From an uncultured Aliiroseovarius sp. (GTDB taxonomy: Bacteria > Pseudomonadota > Alphaproteobacteria > Rhodobacterales > Rhodobacteraceae): DNA of 64,000 nt. A program made the position numbers and the translations under genes. Positions 34,002-43,655 of this stretch are shown here, in pieces (the stretch's first letter is position 1; every line of letters begins with the position of its first letter). The notes under the pieces were generated by a model. The model was not told the DNA's origin. It did no database searches and was given only the letters and a program-made list of their open reading frames with translations. The stretch lies in NCBI RefSeq assembly GCF_947492455.1, contig NZ_CANLNB010000002.1, positions 62,001 through 126,000 on the forward strand. The letters run 5' to 3'.

Positions 34002-34469
34002 TCAGGTGAAATCGCCCGGCTGCGCGCCGCAGATACGGATCAGATCAGTGGGTGCGGCGGGGAACACGTGCCGCGGTGTGCCTGCTGCGGCCCAAACCTC
34101 GTCAAATTCCAACAGACGTGCGTCATAGAAGGCGCGGACCGGATTGGTCAGCCCAACCGGGGACACGCCGCCGATAGCAAATCCGGTCTCGGCGCGGATC
34201 AGTTTCGCATCCGCCTTGCCCAAAGGCTCGCCCGCCAAAGCCGACGCCTTCGCAGCATCCACCTGATTGCCGCCAGCGGTCAGAAACAGCACCACATGGC
34301 CCGAGGTCTCGCCACGAAAGATGATCGATTTGGCAATCTGGTCGATCTCGCAACCGCAGGCGCGGGCAGCATCTGCAGCGGTCCGGGTGCCGTCGGACAT
34401 CTCGACCACGTCCGTGGCGATGCCCGCGTCTTCCAGCGCGGTTTTGACCCGTTTCAGGCTTTTGGACAT
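34002..34469 (-). CDS. YbaK/EbsC-type aminoacyl-tRNA deacylase
   Basis: The 155-residue product is a YbaK/ProX-fold protein that probably removes a wrong amino acid from tRNA (Cys-tRNA-Pro or Ala-tRNA-Pro in relatives). Family blocks are AADAARACGCEIDQIAKSIIFR, VVLFLTAGGNQVDAAKAS with the conserved Lys, and FAIGGVSPVGL, the GxxxP loop. TAGGAGCC before the ATG at 34469 selects that start over the longer frame to 34577. It ends 3 bases from the convergent MarR gene and is divergent from glnE. Exact tRNA specificity is not deducible. Confidence 0.88.
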   Translation of the reverse strand: MSKSLKRVKTALEDAGIATDVVEMSDGTRTAADAARACGCEIDQIAKSIIFRGETSGHVVLFLTAGGNQVDAAKASALAGEPLGKADAKLIRAETGFAIGGVSPVGLTNPVRAFYDARLLEFDEVWAAAGTPRHVFPAAPTDLIRICGAQPGDFT

Positions 34470-34577
34470 GGTGGCTCCTATCGTCGGCGTTTCGCCTGAC
34501 CCTATCCAGTCAAGTCTAATGGTCGCAAGCTGCTTTCCCATGTTGACCCGCCCCGCCGCCCGGCGCAATTTGCGCAT

Positions 34578-37373
34578 ATGAGCCAGAATACCTTCGCCGC
34601 CCGCATCACCCGCACCCCCATCGCTTACGAGGCCGAGCCTGCCGCCGACATTGATGCGCTTTTCGCAGATCTAACGCCTGAGCTGCGCGGGGTGCTATCG
34701 GGGACGGCAGGCTGTTCGCCCTATCTTAAAGGGCTGATGGAAAAACAGGCCGACTGGCTGCGTGAGGCGCTGAGCATCGCGCCGGAAGACGCGATCACGG
34801 CCGCCATGCAAGAGATGAACCGCGACAGCGACAGCGCCTTGCGCAAATCGCTGCGGATCGCCAAGCAACGCATCGCGCTTCTGACCGGGCTGGCTGATCT
34901 GGCCGGGGTCTATCAGCTAGAACAGGTCACCGGCGCGCTGACCGATCTGGCGGATTTTGCCACCCACACGGCGATGACCTTTCAAGTGGGCAACGAAATC
35001 CGGCGCGGCAAACTGCCGGGGATGACCGAGGACGATGTCGAGACCGCAGGCGGCATGGTTGCGCTGGCGATGGGGAAGATGGGCGCACACGAGCTGAACT
35101 ACAGCTCGGACGTGGACCTGATCATGCTGTTTGACGACAGCCGGTTCGAGGGCGACGATTTCCACGAGGCCCGCGCCAGCCATGTGCGCGCCACCCGCAA
35201 GATGAGCACCATGCTGTCTGAACTGACCGAAGACGGCTATGTCTTTCGCACCGATCTGCGCCTGCGCCCGGATCCGTCGGTCACGCCGGTCTGTGTCTCG
35301 ATGGAAGCGGCGGAACGCTATTACGAAAGCCTTGGCCGCACATGGGAACGTGCGGCCCACATCAAGGCGCGCCCGTGTGGTGGCGATATCGCAGCGGGCG
35401 AGGCCTATCTGACCCGCCTACGCCCCTTCATCTGGCGTAAGCATCTGGATTTCGCCGCCATTCAAGACGCCCATGACATGCGCCTGCGCATTCGCGAACA
35501 TAAGGGCCTGCATGGGGACATTACGCTGCCCGGCCATGATATGAAGCTGGGGCGTGGCGGCATTCGCGAGATCGAGTTCTTCACCCAGACCCGCCAGATC
35601 ATTGCGGGCGGGCGCGACGAAGGTCTGCGGATGCGGGGCACGGTGCCTGGGCTGGCGGCCTTGGCCGCGAAGGACTGGATCCCCACGGATGTGGCTGAAA
35701 TCCTGACCCGCCACTATCGCTTCCACCGCGAGGTCGAGCACCGCGTGCAGATGTTCCGCGACGCGCAGACCCACAACCTGCCCAAAACCGAGGACGAGTT
35801 CGACCGCCTGGCCCGGATGATGGGCGAAGGCGATACCGACGCGCTGAAGACCCGCATTCATGATGCGTTGGCCGAGGTGCACGAGGTCACAGAAGGCTTC
35901 TTTGCACCGGATGGGTCCACCGCCGACACTCGTGAATTGTCTGAAAGCGAGGCCGAGATTGTGGCGCGTTGGGAAACCTATCCCTGCCTGCGTTCGGCCC
36001 GCGCGGTCGAGATTTTCAACCGTCTGAAGCCCGATTTGCTGGCGCGTCTGGCGGACGCACCGCGTCCCCATGATGCGCTGATCCAGTTTGATGGCTTCCT
36101 GAAGCGATTGCCGGCAGGCGTGCAGCTCTTCTCGCTGTTCGAGGCGAACCCGACACTTGTCGATCTGATCGTCGACATCGCCGCCACGGCGCCCGCACTC
36201 GCCGCCTATCTGGGCCACAACGCGCAGGTGTTGGACGCGGTGATCGGCGGCGGGTTTTTCGAGCCGTGGCCCGGCGGCGACGCGCTTGAGGCAGAACTGA
36301 CCGCGCGGCTGGCGAAGGCGCCCGACTATGAGGCGAAACTGGATGGCACGCGGCGCTGGATGAAGGAATGGCATTTCCGCATTGGCGTGCACTTCCTGCG
36401 CGGTCTGATCCATGCGCGCGAGGCTGGGGCGCAATATACCGACTTGGCGGACGCGGTGATCCGCGGGCTTTGGCCCGTGGTGGTCGACAATTTCGCCCTG
36501 AAGCACGGCACGCCTCCGGGGGCTGGGGCCGCGATCATCGGTATGGGATCTTTGGGGGCGCGGTCGCTGTCTGCGACCTCGGATCTGGATCTGATCATTA
36601 TCTATGACCCGCAGGGCGAGGATATGTCGGATGGGCGCCGTCCCTTGGCAACCCGACCTTACTATGCGCGGCTGACACAGGCCTTCCTGACGGCGCTGTC
36701 TGCCCCAATGGCGGAAGGGCGGCTGTACGAGGTCGACATGCGCCTGCGTCCATCTGGGCGGCAGGGGGCGGTCGCGACCTCGATCGAAAGCTTCAAAGCC
36801 TATCAGCGGGATGAGGCGTGGACGTGGGAGCATCTTGCCTTGACCCGCGCGCGGGTGGTGACAGGGCCTGAGGGGTTGACCAATGACTACAACGCCGCGC
36901 GGGCCGAGGTTCTCGCCTTTGACCGTGACCCCGCCAAGGTGATCCATGACGTGATCGAGATGCGCAATCGCATCGCGGACGCCAAGCAATCGGGCGGGGC
37001 GTTGGATGCCAAGTTGGGTGAAGGCCACCTGCAAGATGTTGAGCTTGTCGCTCAGGCCGCAGCCCTTCTGTCCGCCGACACGCCCCGCGAACCGGACCGC
37101 CAGATCGCGCAAGGTGTCGCCATTGGGTGGTTTTCTGACGCGCAAGGGCGCGATATGGCCCAATCTCACGACCTAATGTGGCGCTTGCAGGCCGCGTCCA
37201 AACTGCTGTCAGACGGTCCTTTGGACCTTGAAGCTTTGGGGCAGGGCGGTCAGGATCTGCTACTACGCGAGACCGGGGCGGAAAGTGAGGCTGCCCTGAT
37301 CAAGGATCTAGAGGAGAAGGCGCGGGCCGCAGCCCTTGCCATTGACGAGGTGCTGACAAACCCACCAGGGTGA
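34578..37373 (+). CDS. glnE: Bifunctional glutamine synthetase adenylyltransferase / deadenylase
   Basis: GlnE adds or removes AMP on glutamine synthetase under PII control and so sets nitrogen assimilation. The 931-residue product holds two nucleotidyltransferase domains: the deadenylase site GKMGAHELNYSSDVDLI near residues 167-183 and the adenylyltransferase site GMGSLGARSLSATSDLDLI near 655-674, each with the DxD metal pair. Conserved arms such as FRTDLRLRPDPS and VDMRLRPSGRQG follow each. It starts at an ATG 108 bases from the divergent YbaK gene and is followed by two small-protein genes on the same strand. Confidence 0.96.
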   Translation: MSQNTFAARITRTPIAYEAEPAADIDALFADLTPELRGVLSGTAGCSPYLKGLMEKQADWLREALSIAPEDAITAAMQEMNRDSDSALRKSLRIAKQRIALLTGLADLAGVYQLEQVTGALTDLADFATHTAMTFQVGNEIRRGKLPGMTEDDVETAGGMVALAMGKMGAHELNYSSDVDLIMLFDDSRFEGDDFHEARASHVRATRKMSTMLSELTEDGYVFRTDLRLRPDPSVTPVCVSMEAAERYYESLGRTWERAAHIKARPCGGDIAAGEAYLTRLRPFIWRKHLDFAAIQDAHDMRLRIREHKGLHGDITLPGHDMKLGRGGIREIEFFTQTRQIIAGGRDEGLRMRGTVPGLAALAAKDWIPTDVAEILTRHYRFHREVEHRVQMFRDAQTHNLPKTEDEFDRLARMMGEGDTDALKTRIHDALAEVHEVTEGFFAPDGSTADTRELSESEAEIVARWETYPCLRSARAVEIFNRLKPDLLARLADAPRPHDALIQFDGFLKRLPAGVQLFSLFEANPTLVDLIVDIAATAPALAAYLGHNAQVLDAVIGGGFFEPWPGGDALEAELTARLAKAPDYEAKLDGTRRWMKEWHFRIGVHFLRGLIHAREAGAQYTDLADAVIRGLWPVVVDNFALKHGTPPGAGAAIIGMGSLGARSLSATSDLDLIIIYDPQGEDMSDGRRPLATRPYYARLTQAFLTALSAPMAEGRLYEVDMRLRPSGRQGAVATSIESFKAYQRDEAWTWEHLALTRARVVTGPEGLTNDYNAARAEVLAFDRDPAKVIHDVIEMRNRIADAKQSGGALDAKLGEGHLQDVELVAQAAALLSADTPREPDRQIAQGVAIGWFSDAQGRDMAQSHDLMWRLQAASKLLSDGPLDLEALGQGGQDLLLRETGAESEAALIKDLEEKARAAALAIDEVLTNPPG

Positions 37374-37391
37374 TGCACGCCGGAGGGAAGT

Positions 37392-37664
37392 ATGACTGAT
37401 CTTATGACAGCAATCGATCCGCGGGGCCTGATCCGTGACAGCTATGTGATCGAAGGGATCACGCCCGGCGAATGCCGCTCGATCTTTCTGGATTGGGCAT
37501 TGTTTGACGATCACGAGATGACGCAGGAAAAACGCATCGAAGCCTTGCTGGATCACTATGGGGAGGCAGAGCCTGACCATCCCATGACGCATGTGTTGCG
37601 CGATGCCTTGGTGAAAGCCGATACGCCCAAGCGGCGCGGGGGACGTGCGGGGCGCGTCGGGTAA
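37392..37664 (+). CDS. Small conserved-looking protein downstream of glnE
   Basis: The 90-residue product starts 18 bases after glnE with a good GGAGGGAAG site, so it is probably translated from the glnE transcript. It is acidic in the middle (GECRSIFLDWALFDDHEMTQEKRIEALLDHYGEAEPDHPM, in part) and ends in a basic tail (PKRRGGRAGRVG). I do not recognise a named family. No signal peptide or membrane segment is seen. The close link to glnE is the only hint of a role, perhaps in nitrogen control. Function unknown. Confidence 0.7.
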   Translation: MTDLMTAIDPRGLIRDSYVIEGITPGECRSIFLDWALFDDHEMTQEKRIEALLDHYGEAEPDHPMTHVLRDALVKADTPKRRGGRAGRVG

Positions 37665-37725
37665 GCAGGCAAATCCATGCGGCGTTATCAGTTTGGTAAT
37701 GCTCATCTGAGATGCTGCATGCATT

Positions 37726-38688
37726 ATGTTACGCAGAAATGCTTTACTTGTTTCTTTCTTTTGCTGTCTTTGGGGCACCGAAGCGCAGGCGAAGGACACG
37801 CGGATCTGCAATGACGTCTCGGTGCTGCAAAAAGCGAATGCGCAGGTGCAGGCAGAAGGTCAGCTAGCAGATCCTGGAGCCACACAGGGCGTGATCACGT
37901 CCCTTTCACAACGGCTGAAACGGGTTCGTGCCTATAACTTACCGGCAGGGGTGACCAGCAAATCGGATGCGCTGGGTAAGGTCTCGACCGCGTTGGATCA
38001 GGCCGTTGCACGTCCCGATGCGGAGGCATTGTTCCATGCCAACCTGTTGTCACTCCGCACTGATCTCGAGCTGATCACGGTCATTTTTGGATGCGATTAC
38101 ATTGTCTCGACCGGGGGTGGACCTGACACCAAACCGCTTGCGATCCGGCATATTCCCACTGCCGGTCAAGAGGAAGAAGGCGGTGTCGGCACCGCCAGAA
38201 ATCCGATTGTGTTGAGCGGCGGTTCGCTGGGCCTTCTCGCTGTCGTGGCAGCAATCTTGGCCCGGCTTGGGTTTCGCGGTCGCGCCAAGCGGGCGGTTTG
38301 CAATACACCTGTGTTGGTCAGCATCGAGAAGGGATGCACGAAGACACGGATCGTCGACATCAATCGGAACGGCATGAAGATCGAAGCCGCCCCGATCCAT
38401 ATGCAGGATGATTGTGTAGATCTCTATTTCTGCGGTCATCGTCGCCGTGGAAAGATCAGATGGAAGAACGAGTATTTTGCAGGGATCCTGTTTCAAAAAC
38501 GCATTCCACAGGCTGCGGTGACTGATGTGGTCGAGAAAAGCCAATCCTCTATGGAAAACAGCGGTTTAGAGAGGAATGCACCGCCCTGCTATCACGATGA
38601 TTGTCAACATGGCTGCAGCAAGCATTGCGCCAGCGCGATGTCCGAGCGTATGGAGAAAGAGCAAGACCTGCCCGTTCAGGCGCAATAG
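37726..38688 (+). CDS. Exported/membrane protein with PilZ-like domain and Cys/His-rich tail
   Basis: The 320-residue product has a signal peptide (MLRRNALLVSFFCCLWGTEAQA), a periplasmic helical segment of about 125 residues, and a membrane helix near residues 160-180 (GGSLGLLAVVAAILARLGF). A cytoplasmic segment then follows, in which KTRIVDINRNGMKIEA and RGKIRWKNEYFAGILF resemble the D/NxSxxG and beta strands of PilZ domains. The RxxxR part of the c-di-GMP site is not clear. The last 50 residues contain CYHDDCQHGCSKHC, a possible metal site. The topology suggests a signal passed across the inner membrane. The PilZ call is tentative. Confidence 0.6.
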   Translation: MLRRNALLVSFFCCLWGTEAQAKDTRICNDVSVLQKANAQVQAEGQLADPGATQGVITSLSQRLKRVRAYNLPAGVTSKSDALGKVSTALDQAVARPDAEALFHANLLSLRTDLELITVIFGCDYIVSTGGGPDTKPLAIRHIPTAGQEEEGGVGTARNPIVLSGGSLGLLAVVAAILARLGFRGRAKRAVCNTPVLVSIEKGCTKTRIVDINRNGMKIEAAPIHMQDDCVDLYFCGHRRRGKIRWKNEYFAGILFQKRIPQAAVTDVVEKSQSSMENSGLERNAPPCYHDDCQHGCSKHCASAMSERMEKEQDLPVQAQ

Positions 38689-38711
38689 CGTCAGCGCCGA
38701 TCTTGTGTCCA

Positions 38712-38739
38712 AAGAAAAACGCGCCCGTTTCCGGGCGCG
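38712..38739 (-). terminator. Terminator of uraA
   Basis: On the minus strand CGCGCCCG (38739-38732) pairs with CGGGCGCG (38727-38720) over a 4-base loop, followed by TTTTTCTTT. Confidence 0.9.
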
Positions 38740-38758
38740 CTGTATTTCAGAAAGCGGT

Positions 38759-40033
38759 TTACGCTTCGATGTGTTCTGCTTCCTTAGGCAGGATCAGGTT
38801 CAGGATCACGCCGGCAACACCGGCAAGGCCGATACCGGCCAAGGTAAAGCCGCCGCCGAATGGGATCGACAGACCCCCGATGCCGATCACCAGAACGGTC
38901 GAGACGATCACCATGTTGCGGCTATTGGTCAGTGCATCCGCACCAATCCGCGCCAGTACGGTCAGGCCCACCACCGTGACCATGCCGAACATCAGGACCA
39001 TGATGCCGCCCATGACGGGCATCGGAATCGTACCCAACGCGCCCGAGACTTTGCCCACGAAAGCCAGTCCAATCGCGAAGATCGCAGCCCAGGTCATCAC
39101 GGCCGGGTTGAATGCGCGGGTCAGGGTGACGGCGCCGGTGACCTCGGAATAGGTGGTGTTGGGGGGGCCGCCGACCAGACCGGCGAACACGGTGGCCAGA
39201 CCGTCACCCAGCATGGTGTTCTGGATGCCCGGCTCTTTCAGGTAATCCTTCTTGGTGACCGAGCTGATGGCCATGACGTCTCCGAAATGCTCAATTGCAG
39301 GTGCAATGGCGACGGGCAGGATGAATAGAATGGCAGCCATGTTGAACTCGGGCGCGACGAAGCCGGGAACGGCGAACCACGCCGCGTCTTGGAAGCTTTG
39401 GAAGCTCACAAGGCTTTCACCGGTGATGGCGCCCAGGATCAGCGCGGCAAGGTAGCCTGCGATGACGCCGAAGATGATCGGAACCACCTTCACCATGCCG
39501 CGACCGCGGATTGCGATCAGCATGGTGGTTCCCAGCGAGACGGCGGCCAAGATCAGTGCATAGGGTTTCGGCATGATCTGCGTGTCACCTGCAAGCCCCG
39601 TTGCCATGTTGATGGCCACTGGTGCCAGCGCCAGACCGATCACCATAATCACCGGGCCAACTACGACGGGCGGCAGATAGCGGTGCAGCCAGTCCGAGCC
39701 CCAGATGCGGATGGCAAAGCTGATCACCACATAGAACAGGCCCGCGGCGGCAAGCCCGCCCAAGGTGGACGGAAGGCCCCAAGTCTGTACGCCGTAAATG
39801 ATCGGGGCGATGAAAGCGAAGCTGGAGGCCAGAAACACCGGCACTTTGCCACGTGTGACGATCTGGAAGATCAGCGTGCCGACGCCTGCGGTGAACAGCG
39901 CCACGCTGGGATCCAGCCCCGTCAGCAGGGGCACCAGCACAAGCGCCCCGAAGGCGACGAACAACATTTGTGCCCCCACAAGTGCCTGTCCGGGCCCGAA
40001 TTTATAGTCGGTCTGAGTGATGTCGCGACTCAT
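38759..40033 (-). CDS. uraA: Uracil:proton symporter of the NCS2 family
   Basis: The 424-residue product is a nucleobase permease with about 14 membrane segments. NCS2 family blocks are visible: [20 protein letters not shown] at the first helix, [32 protein letters not shown], and [19 protein letters not shown] followed by [23 protein letters not shown]. The glutamates in AIEHFGD and YSEVTGA match the substrate-binding residues of UraA. AAGGGA seven bases before the ATG at 40033 selects it over 40039. Specificity for uracil is by similarity of these motifs; xanthine-type members differ here. Confidence 0.9.
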   Translation of the reverse strand: MSRDITQTDYKFGPGQALVGAQMLFVAFGALVLVPLLTGLDPSVALFTAGVGTLIFQIVTRGKVPVFLASSFAFIAPIIYGVQTWGLPSTLGGLAAAGLFYVVISFAIRIWGSDWLHRYLPPVVVGPVIMVIGLALAPVAINMATGLAGDTQIMPKPYALILAAVSLGTTMLIAIRGRGMVKVVPIIFGVIAGYLAALILGAITGESLVSFQSFQDAAWFAVPGFVAPEFNMAAILFILPVAIAPAIEHFGDVMAISSVTKKDYLKEPGIQNTMLGDGLATVFAGLVGGPPNTTYSEVTGAVTLTRAFNPAVMTWAAIFAIGLAFVGKVSGALGTIPMPVMGGIMVLMFGMVTVVGLTVLARIGADALTNSRNMVIVSTVLVIGIGGLSIPFGGGFTLAGIGLAGVAGVILNLILPKEAEHIEA

Positions 40034-40112
40034 TTCCATGTCCCTTATTCAGAATTTTCCGCTGTTTACCGATTCCCAGCGGAAGCGACAGCCGAAAAAG
40101 GGACTGGAGGGA

Positions 40113-41354
40113 TCAGGCGTCCTCGGCTGGACGCATCATTAGCCAGATGAGCGAGGCACCGGCCAGCGCAAGGAAGGGGACCATGGCGATGTTCACCGCG
40201 CTCCAGCCTTCGACGGCGGACCCGCCCGAGCAGTTCATCAACCCGCCCGAGGCCAGCGAAGCCACGGTCACGCAGCCAAACACGATCATGTCGTTCATGC
40301 CTTGCACGCGGCCGCGCTCTTCAGGTGCATGGGCGCCTGCCAGCATGGATGTCGCGCCGATGAAGCCAAAGTTCCAGCCAACGCCCAGAAGGATCAGCGC
40401 GATGAAGAAGTTCTCCAACTCGACCCCTTGCAGGGCGACGAGGCCCGCTAGGCCCAGAATGGCCAGCCCGGTCGCGATGACGATGCGCGTGCCGAAGCGG
40501 GCAATCAGGTGGCCGGTGAAGAAGCTGGGGACGAACATGGCCAGCACGTGGGCGGTGACGATGTTGCCCGCCATGTCGGTCTCGAACCCGCAGCCCACAA
40601 CCGCCAGCGGGGTCGAGGTCATGACCAGGTTCATCAGCGCGTAAGACACCATTCCGCAAATGATTGCTACAGCAATCACCGGGTCGCGCAGAAGCTCCAT
40701 CCGGGTACGGCCCTTGGGCGCGTCTGCGTGCGGTTTTTCAGGCTTGGGGATGTCCAGCCCTAGAAACAGAAGCGATCCCAGAAGGTTGATCGCGATGATT
40801 GTCAGATAGGCCCCAAGGAAAGGCACGACCATCGCGTCATTGGTCAGGTTGAACAGCTGCGGCCCGATGATAGCCGAGGCCAGACCGCCCGCCATCACAT
40901 AGGAAATCGCCTTGGGCCGGAACGCAGCCGAGGCGGTGTCGGTGGCCGCAAAACGATAGAAGCCCTGTGCAGACTGATAAAGCCCCATAAAGAACGAGCC
41001 GATCAGGAAAATTGTGAAGTCGGACTGCATCAAGCCATAGGCACTGATCGCCGCACCAATTGTGCCGCCCAGCGTGCCCAGCCAGAACCCTACGCGGCGC
41101 CCGAAGGTTTGCATGACCCACGCGACGGGGTTGGCAAAGATCATTGATCCGCCCACCATCAGGGAAATTGGTAGGGTCGCCCAGCAGGGGTTCGACGCCA
41201 GCGATTGCCCCGCCAGACCCGCCATGGTGAAGATCATCGGCATCTGCGCGCCAAGAATGGCCTGCGCAAGCACAAGGATGGTCACATTGCGCTTGGCGCG
41301 GGCGTCGTCGGCTGGGGTAAGGGTCGCATCGGTCATGCGCATATGCGTATCCAT
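40113..41354 (-). CDS. Major facilitator superfamily permease
   Basis: The 413-residue product has twelve predicted membrane helices. MFS features include GLYQSAQGFYRFAATDT in the first half, the loop FGRRVGFWLG, LIARFGTRIVIATG, and HAPEERGRVQGMNDM in the later loop. The substrate is unknown. The gene begins 57 bases after cobB on the same strand, so it may belong to the cobA-cobB transcript, but nothing in the protein ties it to corrinoids. Three ATG codons within seven residues (41354, 41342, 41336) make the start uncertain; no strong ribosome binding site decides. Confidence 0.82.
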   Translation of the reverse strand: MDTHMRMTDATLTPADDARAKRNVTILVLAQAILGAQMPMIFTMAGLAGQSLASNPCWATLPISLMVGGSMIFANPVAWVMQTFGRRVGFWLGTLGGTIGAAISAYGLMQSDFTIFLIGSFFMGLYQSAQGFYRFAATDTASAAFRPKAISYVMAGGLASAIIGPQLFNLTNDAMVVPFLGAYLTIIAINLLGSLLFLGLDIPKPEKPHADAPKGRTRMELLRDPVIAVAIICGMVSYALMNLVMTSTPLAVVGCGFETDMAGNIVTAHVLAMFVPSFFTGHLIARFGTRIVIATGLAILGLAGLVALQGVELENFFIALILLGVGWNFGFIGATSMLAGAHAPEERGRVQGMNDMIVFGCVTVASLASGGLMNCSGGSAVEGWSAVNIAMVPFLALAGASLIWLMMRPAEDA

Positions 41355-41411
41355 GCATACGGGATTTGACCAGAGCGAAATTGTACCCTTTTCTGTGGGC
41401 GGATGTCGCAG

Positions 41412-42689
41412 TTAGGCCCGGTCTATTAGATGCGCGAAACTGCCCGAGACGTGGCCCTCGATCAGCCCCATTGGCGCCAGCGCACGACCCTCGGCGTCTG
41501 CGGCGTCGAACAGCGGCGCGCCTTCAGCCAGAAGCGTGGTGGCATAATGGAACTCGTGCGCGTTCCAATGTCCAGCGAATGGACCCTCGGCGGCGTGCAA
41601 TGCCCGATATCCAAGATGCAGTTTGCGTTGTGCAAAGCTGGTCTCCAGCCCCAAAAGCCCCAGCATCTCGTGACGTTCACCATTCTTGTCGGTGATCGCG
41701 CGGCCTAGGGTCATGTAGCCGCCGCACTCGCCATAGATCGGGCAGCTGGCCGCGCGCATGCCTTGTTTGAAGGTCTCTGCTGCCGCCAGTTTGCCTGCGT
41801 GAAGCTCAGGGTATCCGCCGGGCAGAAAGATGAAATCGGCGTCGGTGGCGGGGGCCTGATCTGCCAGCGGCGAGAAGGGCAAAACCTCGGCCCCGGCGGC
41901 GCGCCAGTCGGACAGGATGTGCGGATAAGCAAAGGCAAACGCCTTGTCCGAGGCAACCGCGATCCGCTGGCCCGGAGGTGTCAGGCGTGTCGCAGCGCCC
42001 GGCGCGTCCGTCGTGTAGCCCGCCAATGCGACCAGCGCGTCAAGGTCAATCGCGGCCTCGACTACATCCGCGACGCGGTCCAGATAGGCCTGCAGATCAG
42101 GATGTTCCTCGGCCTGAACCAATCCCAAATGGCGCGAGGGGTGTTCTAGCCCTGACTGACGATACACGGCCCCCAGCACCGGAATCAGGCTGTCTTGCAA
42201 GCTGGCGCGCAGCATCGCCTCGTGACGTGGGCTACCGACATGGTTCAGGATGACGCCGGCGACGCGCACGTCGGGATCGTGTTGGGCAAATCCATTCACC
42301 AAGGGCGCGACCGAATGGGCCAGTCGGGCGCAATCGACCACCAGAACAACGGGAAGCCCGAATGTGCGTGCCAAATCTGCGGTTGCGCCACGCCCTTCGG
42401 GCGGCGCGCCGTCAAACAAGCCCATCGCGCCTTCGATCAGCAAAAGCTCGGCGCCAGAGCGCGCCAGATCATGCAGCCGCGCCGGACTCATCGCCCATGC
42501 GTCCAAATTGGGGCACTCGCGCCCACAGGCGGCGGCGTGAAAGCGAGGGTCGATATAGTCCGGGCCGGATTTCGCCCCGCTGACATCGACGCCCCGTCGC
42601 GACAGGGCGCGCAGAAGGCCAAGGGTCAGGGTGGTTTTCCCGCTGCCGGACGAGGGCGCGGACAGAATCAAACCGGTTGGTGCGGACAT
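41412..42689 (-). CDS. cobB: Cobyrinate / hydrogenobyrinate a,c-diamide synthase
   Basis: The enzyme amidates the a and c side chains of the corrin ring with glutamine and ATP. The 425-residue product has the N-terminal dethiobiotin-synthetase-like ATPase (SAPSSGSGKTTLTLGLLRAL near residue 9, GAKSGPDYIDPRFH) and a C-terminal glutamine amidotransferase with the nucleophile Cys in PIYGECGGYMTLG near 318. HEFHYATT near 385 carries the catalytic His. Its ATG overlaps the cobA stop (TGATG). This is the corrinoid CobB, not the sirtuin of the same name. Confidence 0.93.
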   Translation of the reverse strand: MSAPTGLILSAPSSGSGKTTLTLGLLRALSRRGVDVSGAKSGPDYIDPRFHAAACGRECPNLDAWAMSPARLHDLARSGAELLLIEGAMGLFDGAPPEGRGATADLARTFGLPVVLVVDCARLAHSVAPLVNGFAQHDPDVRVAGVILNHVGSPRHEAMLRASLQDSLIPVLGAVYRQSGLEHPSRHLGLVQAEEHPDLQAYLDRVADVVEAAIDLDALVALAGYTTDAPGAATRLTPPGQRIAVASDKAFAFAYPHILSDWRAAGAEVLPFSPLADQAPATDADFIFLPGGYPELHAGKLAAAETFKQGMRAASCPIYGECGGYMTLGRAITDKNGERHEMLGLLGLETSFAQRKLHLGYRALHAAEGPFAGHWNAHEFHYATTLLAEGAPLFDAADAEGRALAPMGLIEGHVSGSFAHLIDRA

Positions 42690-43558
42690 CAGCGATCCTC
42701 GGCCGGGCGGCCACGCCCCAGCGGATCGGTATTGCGCGGTTCCAGACCGGCCGCCAGCGCCTGCCAGTCCAAGGCCTGCCGCATCAGAACCGCAAGGCCC
42801 ACGCAGATGATGGCGGGTGCGCCGATACCTTCGCGTGCAGCGTCCTCGACACAGGTGCCAAGGGTGGTTTCCAACACGCGCTGGTCAGGCGTCGTCGCGT
42901 TCGAGGTAATGGCGACAGGTTCATCTTCCCCGCGACCGGCAGAAATAAGCTCGGACCGGATGCGGTCCAGATGCTTCATGCCCATGTAAATCACGATGAC
43001 TTGCGAGCCACGCGCGATGGCGGGCCAATCCAAGGAACCGGTGGCATTGCCGGACTGGTCATGACCGGTGACGAAGGTCACGGATTGGTTCACATCGCGG
43101 TGCGTGACCGGGATGCCTGCATAAGCCAGCCCGCCGATCCCAGCCGAGATGCCAGGGATGATGCGGATCGGTACGCCATGTTGCACAAGGGTCTGGCCCT
43201 CTTCCCCGCCGCGCCCAAATACAAAGGGGTCGCCGCCCTTAAGGCGCAGCACGCGTTTGCCGTCTCGCGCCAGATCCACCAGCTTCAACGAGATATCGCG
43301 CTGCTTGGCCGACGGCTTGCCGCCGCGCTTGCCTGCATAGATTACCTCGGCCTCGGGGCGTGCCCAGCTGAGGATTTCCGGCGAGACCAGTGCGTCATGC
43401 ACAATCACATCGGCCTGCATCAACGCATTCACCGCGTGAACCGTCAAAAGGCCGGGATCCCCGGGGCCAGCACCGCACAGCCAGACCCAGCCGGGTTCAA
43501 GCGTTGGCCAGTCGTGGCCGGGCAAAACAGGGACGGTATAGGTGTGCGAGTCAGTCAT
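42689..43558 (-). CDS. cobA: Uroporphyrinogen-III C-methyltransferase
   Basis: CobA methylates uroporphyrinogen III at C2 and C7 to precorrin-2, the branch point to B12 and siroheme. The 289-residue product has the SAM-dependent tetrapyrrole methylase blocks VWLCGAGPGDPGLLTVHAVNAL near residue 29, VIYAGKRGGKP, RLKGGDPFVFGRGGEE near 105, and GIPVTHRDVNQSVTFVTGH. AAGGGG precedes the ATG at 43558, which is chosen over the longer frame. It is the first gene of the cobA-cobB unit and is divergent from cbiD with 97 bases between. Confidence 0.94.
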   Translation of the reverse strand: MTDSHTYTVPVLPGHDWPTLEPGWVWLCGAGPGDPGLLTVHAVNALMQADVIVHDALVSPEILSWARPEAEVIYAGKRGGKPSAKQRDISLKLVDLARDGKRVLRLKGGDPFVFGRGGEEGQTLVQHGVPIRIIPGISAGIGGLAYAGIPVTHRDVNQSVTFVTGHDQSGNATGSLDWPAIARGSQVIVIYMGMKHLDRIRSELISAGRGEDEPVAITSNATTPDQRVLETTLGTCVEDAAREGIGAPAIICVGLAVLMRQALDWQALAAGLEPRNTDPLGRGRPAEDR

Positions 43559-43619
43559 GCGCCCCTTATGCACCCGTTGGGCGCGCTCGAAAAGCGTAAC
43601 TGCGACCTCACAGAACGGA

Positions 43620-43648
43620 TTGGCGGCGCGGATTTGCGTGCGTATAGT
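43620..43648 (+). promoter_or_regulatory. Promoter of cbiD, predicting a leaderless mRNA
   Basis: TTGGCG (43620-43625), a 17-base spacer and TATAGT (43643-43648) form a good promoter. The start point expected seven or eight bases further falls at 43655-43656, which is the cbiD ATG, and no ribosome binding site is present. Confidence 0.6.
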
Positions 43649-43655
43649 CGTTAGG

